Below, one piece after another: positions 13,623-16,544 of a stretch of 16,544 bases of DNA (the first letter of the stretch is position 1; the number at the start of each line of letters is the position of its first letter). The translations under genes were made by a program, and so were the position numbers. Source of the DNA: Phycisphaerales bacterium UBA966. GTDB taxonomy: Bacteria; Planctomycetota; Phycisphaerae; Phycisphaerales; SM1A02. The notes beneath the pieces are model-generated. The model ran no database searches. It was not told the origin of the DNA and saw nothing but the letters and a program-made list of their open reading frames with translations. The stretch lies in NCBI GenBank assembly GCA_002292895.1, contig DBCE01000027.1, positions 1-16,544 of the forward strand, given 5' to 3'.

Positions 13623-16544
13623 TCATCTCGCGACACACATCGCCGCTTGGAATCGCGCGCCCTCTGGTGTCAGGAGCGGCAACCACGTGGCACCCGCATC
13701 AGGCGAATATTCCGCGCCAGCGCCGGGTTCATCAGCAGTCATCACGCGTCCTGCCCACTCCATGTAGCGAATCGATGAGATGCTGTCGATCCCCTCCGGC
13801 ATCGCTTGCACAGATACTGAAAGTACTTCGCGCGCGGAAGGCGGCAGAATTCCAGTCACGGTGAGCAAACGAGTTGCTGATGGAACGCCCACCTGCTCAC
13901 CGGCCGCTCCGTACGGCTGCATGATCGCTGGACGATCAACCACCAGCGGCGCGCCGCCATCGCGGAACCGAACTGTGACGCGCACTTCAAAGCCGGATGT
14001 CGGCATGGAGCGCGGTACACCTGGCGCCGACTGGTAGCCAGTGACTTTCACCGAAGACGAGCCGGCGATGTTGAATGGACTGCCGATCAGACGAATGCTG
14101 CTGATCGAGGTGATACCGGCCGGCACCGTCTGCCGCACAATCGACGTTGCAGGATCCGCGGCACTCGGTTGACCAGAGCCAATCGGCAGACCGCAACTCA
14201 CGTCACCATCACCGCATCCAACAAGCGTTGCGAGCGATGCAAGTCCCGGTACGCCGACGCAATTTGTTCCGCGGCCCCAGAAGAACGCACCCGCCTGATA
14301 GCACTGCGCCATGGTTGCCTGGCCGCACTGACCGTTGCTCAGCGTGCCCGCACCGGTGCGCGGATCGTCAAAGGACACCACGTTTGGATTGCCAGCATCC
14401 GAATCCCAACCGAGCGCTGCGCAATCAAGCGTGACTGGATAGACCACGTTCGGCGCGTTGATCGGATCCGGACGCATCGGACGCACCATCGGGCCCGGGC
14501 CGTCACGGAATGAGTCGCCGTAGTAACTGCGCAGCACTGGATTACCGTTGCAATCAGCCACGTACCCCGGTGCACTGCTTGCCACGCATGGGCCCCAATG
14601 CGCAAGCAACATGGCCATGTCTTGGCCGTCCACCGCAGCGTCGCCGTTCAGGTCCGCAATGCACGCTGGAGGCGCAACTGGGCAAGCGCCCCAACCCACG
14701 AGCAACTTGGCGATGTCGGCGCCGTCCACGGATCCATTTCCATCGAGGTCACCAATGCAACTGCTGCCACCGCCCACGGTGGCCGTCATGGCGTAACCGA
14801 ATCCAACGGTGCCCGATGTTGCCACGGGTTGCCATGACACGTACACGCCCGCCACGCTGCTTGAGCGGACCGTGCGGGCTGCCATGACATCAATCGCTTC
14901 CTGCGTCAAAGCGAGATCGCTGTTCCAAAGTACCGCGCCAGTGGCTGCATCGATGATGCCGAGGCGCGCGTTGGCGCCAACCGGCGAGCCGTTCTGGAAT
15001 GCGATCCCGATACTGGCAGCGTTCACTGTGATGGACACCGGGCCAGACGGATGACGCACGTTGCGTATGCACTGAAATGATGCGTCGATCGGCGTGATGC
15101 CGTCGCCCAGAATGATCGACTTTGAGTCACCGATCCATTGTTCGTCGTCAGCGCACGTGATCGGCGCCACACGATCGCACGCTTGCAGCAAGCGGTTGGC
15201 GGAACCGGCGAGTGTGGCGTTGCCACCGGGCGCCACGCGGGCGGGGTCGGTGAGGTCAGTGAGTTTGCCGCGCGCGGCCGCGGACATCAGTGCGACGTAG
15301 GTGCGCGAAGCGATCGTCAACGGCGCACTGAGTTCTTCGGTGGTAGGCGGGTGGCGCTGCAGGTAGAGCGCGGCGACGCCAGCAACCATCGGCGACGCCA
15401 TGGAAGTTCCGCGATCCAATCTGAGACCATTGGGTGCGCGCAGCCAGTCGGCAGCCAAGATGCCCGTGCCCGGCGCCCAGATACTCACATCCGGTCCAAA
15501 GTTAGAGAAGACCGCGGGATGATCGTCCGCGTCCGTGGCGCCAACCGTCAGCGTGAACGCCGATGCAGCCGGATACATCCACGAAGCTGGCCATGACTCG
15601 TTGCCCGCCGCCACCACCACTGGGATGCCCTGCAACATGACACTAAAGATCGCCTCTTCAAACACTGCTGCCGACAGGCCGCGGTGTTGGCCGCTCAGTG
15701 ACATGTTGACCACTGCCGGCAGTTGCACATTGCCGGGTATGACGATCCAGTTGAGTGCCGCCACTGCGGTGGAGTATGCAAAATCTCCTTTTGCATCAGT
15801 GACTGCCAGCGAAATGATGCCCGCGCCCGGCGCAGGACCGGTGGTTGCGCCCGCGGCGCAGCCGGCGACGTGCGTGCCGTGGCCACGAATGTCACGTCCG
15901 CCGTTCGAACCAGCACCTGGATAGAAATTCTTGATCTGCTGCACGCGTCCCGCAAACTCCGCGTGATCCGGATTGATGCCGCTATCGATGATCACCACGG
16001 TGACGCCAGTACCGTCGGCACCGCACGGGGCGAAGGCGGGTGCAAGTCCGTTTGCTTGGGAGATGCGGCGCAGTCCCCATGGATTGGGAGTGTTGGGATC
16101 GGCGGGCGCGCCTTCCGGCATGCTCACGACGGCGCCCATCATGTCTGGCTCCACGCGTGCCACCAGCGGGTGCGCGCGCACCGCGGCTGCGTCGGCCGGG
16201 TTCATGGATGCTGCGAAGCCGATGACGGCGTGTTCGTAACGGAAGCGCGCGCGGGCGGCACCGATGGTGTCGGCCAGCACGCGGTCGATGAGTTCAGCTG
16301 CGGCGGCGGGAGTGGTGTTGCGCGCGCGAGCGCGGAGTTGCACCAGGTACGACGGCAGGCCAGTTGCTTCGTCGATGGCCTGCCCTGCGATCGCAGGGGC
16401 GCCGAGGTCGGGCTGGGCTGCCTGCGCGGGCTGGGCTGATCGGCTTGCCTGCGCTGACGGCGCGGGACGCACGGCAGTGGATACACCGGTGCCGGCCGTG
16501 ACTTGCAGGGCACACAGCAGCGCTGCTGCCCCGGAGGCGAAGTG
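13623..16544 (-). CDS. Secreted subtilase (S8 peptidase) with dockerin-like repeats (5' partial)
   Basis: The frame runs off the window end. Before the in-window GTG at 16472, it reads an alanine- and leucine-rich signal-peptide core (SGAAALLCALQVTAGTG), so that GTG is not the start. Numbering from it: an I9-like propeptide (about 40-112), catalytic Asp163 (VVIIDSGINPDH), His198 (GHGTHVAGCAAG), oxyanion Asn291 (AAGNESW) and Ser357 (GTSMASPMVAGVAAL). Two dockerin-like calcium-loop repeats follow at about 572-597 (DLDGNGSVDGADIAKLLVGW) and 604-629 (DLNGDAAVDGQDMAMLLAHW). A Cys-rich segment (about 636-760) and a C-terminal domain with two GI[TD]SISSIR copies (786-794, 894-902) complete it. It is probably an exported protease; substrate unknown. 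The last codons overlap the 22-bp direct repeat. Confidence 0.93.
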   Translation of the reverse strand, partial: HFASGAAALLCALQVTAGTGVSTAVRPAPSAQASRSAQPAQAAQPDLGAPAIAGQAIDEATGLPSYLVQLRARARNTTPAAAAELIDRVLADTIGAARARFRYEHAVIGFAASMNPADAAAVRAHPLVARVEPDMMGAVVSMPEGAPADPNTPNPWGLRRISQANGLAPAFAPCGADGTGVTVVIIDSGINPDHAEFAGRVQQIKNFYPGAGSNGGRDIRGHGTHVAGCAAGATTGPAPGAGIISLAVTDAKGDFAYSTAVAALNWIVIPGNVQLPAVVNMSLSGQHRGLSAAVFEEAIFSVMLQGIPVVVAAGNESWPASWMYPAASAFTLTVGATDADDHPAVFSNFGPDVSIWAPGTGILAADWLRAPNGLRLDRGTSMASPMVAGVAALYLQRHPPTTEELSAPLTIASRTYVALMSAAARGKLTDLTDPARVAPGGNATLAGSANRLLQACDRVAPITCADDEQWIGDSKSIILGDGITPIDASFQCIRNVRHPSGPVSITVNAASIGIAFQNGSPVGANARLGIIDAATGAVLWNSDLALTQEAIDVMAARTVRSSSVAGVYVSWQPVATSGTVGFGYAMTATVGGGSSCIGDLDGNGSVDGADIAKLLVGWGACPVAPPACIADLNGDAAVDGQDMAMLLAHWGPCVASSAPGYVADCNGNPVLRSYYGDSFRDGPGPMVRPMRPDPINAPNVVYPVTLDCAALGWDSDAGNPNVVSFDDPRTGAGTLSNGQCGQATMAQCYQAGAFFWGRGTNCVGVPGLASLATLVGCGDGDVSCGLPIGSGQPSAADPATSIVRQTVPAGITSISSIRLIGSPFNIAGSSSVKVTGYQSAPGVPRSMPTSGFEVRVTVRFRDGGAPLVVDRPAIMQPYGAAGEQVGVPSATRLLTVTGILPPSAREVLSVSVQAMPEGIDSISSIRYMEWAGRVMTADEPGAGAEYSPDAGATWLPLLTPEGARFQAAMCVAR
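13633..13654 (+). repeat. Right copy of 22-bp direct repeat, within the protease 3' end
   Basis: It is identical to 6663-6684 and in the same orientation. It covers codons for FQAAMC and part of the next Val of the protease C-terminus, so this copy is under coding constraint while the left copy is not. It begins 21 bp after the DAB operon's last stop codon. Hand-counted G+C rises from 31/60 at 13501-13560 to 38/60 at 13681-13740, across the repeat. Confidence 0.75.

Noticed and set aside
13623..16472. GTG at 16472 as the protease start
   Set aside because: The frame continues upstream to the window end and encodes a signal-peptide core, so the true start lies outside.
1..16544. CRISPR array, tRNA, rRNA or transposase genes
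   Set aside because: No regularly spaced repeats, cloverleaf-like sequences, rRNA motifs or transposase/integrase motifs were seen on either strand.

Overview
The window most resembles a chromosomal segment from a Planctomycetota bacterium of the Phycisphaerales type. The main clue is the secreted subtilase at the right end: it carries two dockerin-like repeats ending in a LLxxWGxC pattern, common in surface proteins of that group. The taxonomic call is an inference; no rRNA, tRNA or ribosomal protein gene is present. Several starts lack a clear Shine-Dalgarno sequence.

Layout. (1) 1-809, plus strand: 3' part of an RluA-family pseudouridine synthase gene, cut by the window edge. It is followed by a perfect 12-bp inverted repeat and a decayed partial copy of the synthase 3' region. 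(2) 6432-972, minus strand: a compact six-gene run of arsC (arsenate reductase), acr3 (arsenite efflux), an ATP-grasp ligase, a coiled-coil lipoprotein of unknown function, a HupE/UreJ-type membrane protein and a single-pass 'transmembrane anchor' protein. No arsR is visible. (3) 6433-6788: a divergent intergenic region with a GC-rich hairpin, an 11-nt direct repeat and a remnant of a protease 3' end. (4) 6789-13611, plus strand: a four-gene operon of a SulP anion transporter, DabA (DUF2309/UPF0753), an ND5/NuoL-like DabB and a shorter ND4/NuoM-like membrane protein. The genes are 6 bp apart or overlap by ATGA. (5) 13623-16544, minus strand: a secreted S8 protease, its N-terminus cut by the window edge.

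Function. The DAB operon should couple cation flow through the ND5/ND4-like subunits to one-way hydration of CO2 to bicarbonate at the DabA zinc site, with SulP moving bicarbonate or another anion. All four zinc-site residues are present in DabA with the family spacing. The ars genes form a reduce-and-export route; the four genes behind them may be an envelope or metal-handling extension.

The most notable structural signal is a perfect 22-bp direct repeat (6663-6684 and 13633-13654) that brackets the DAB operon. Its right copy is the 3' end of the protease gene, and its left copy is followed by a diverged version of the protease's last codons. With a G+C contrast seen in hand-counted samples, this suggests the operon arrived as a cassette at the protease 3' end.
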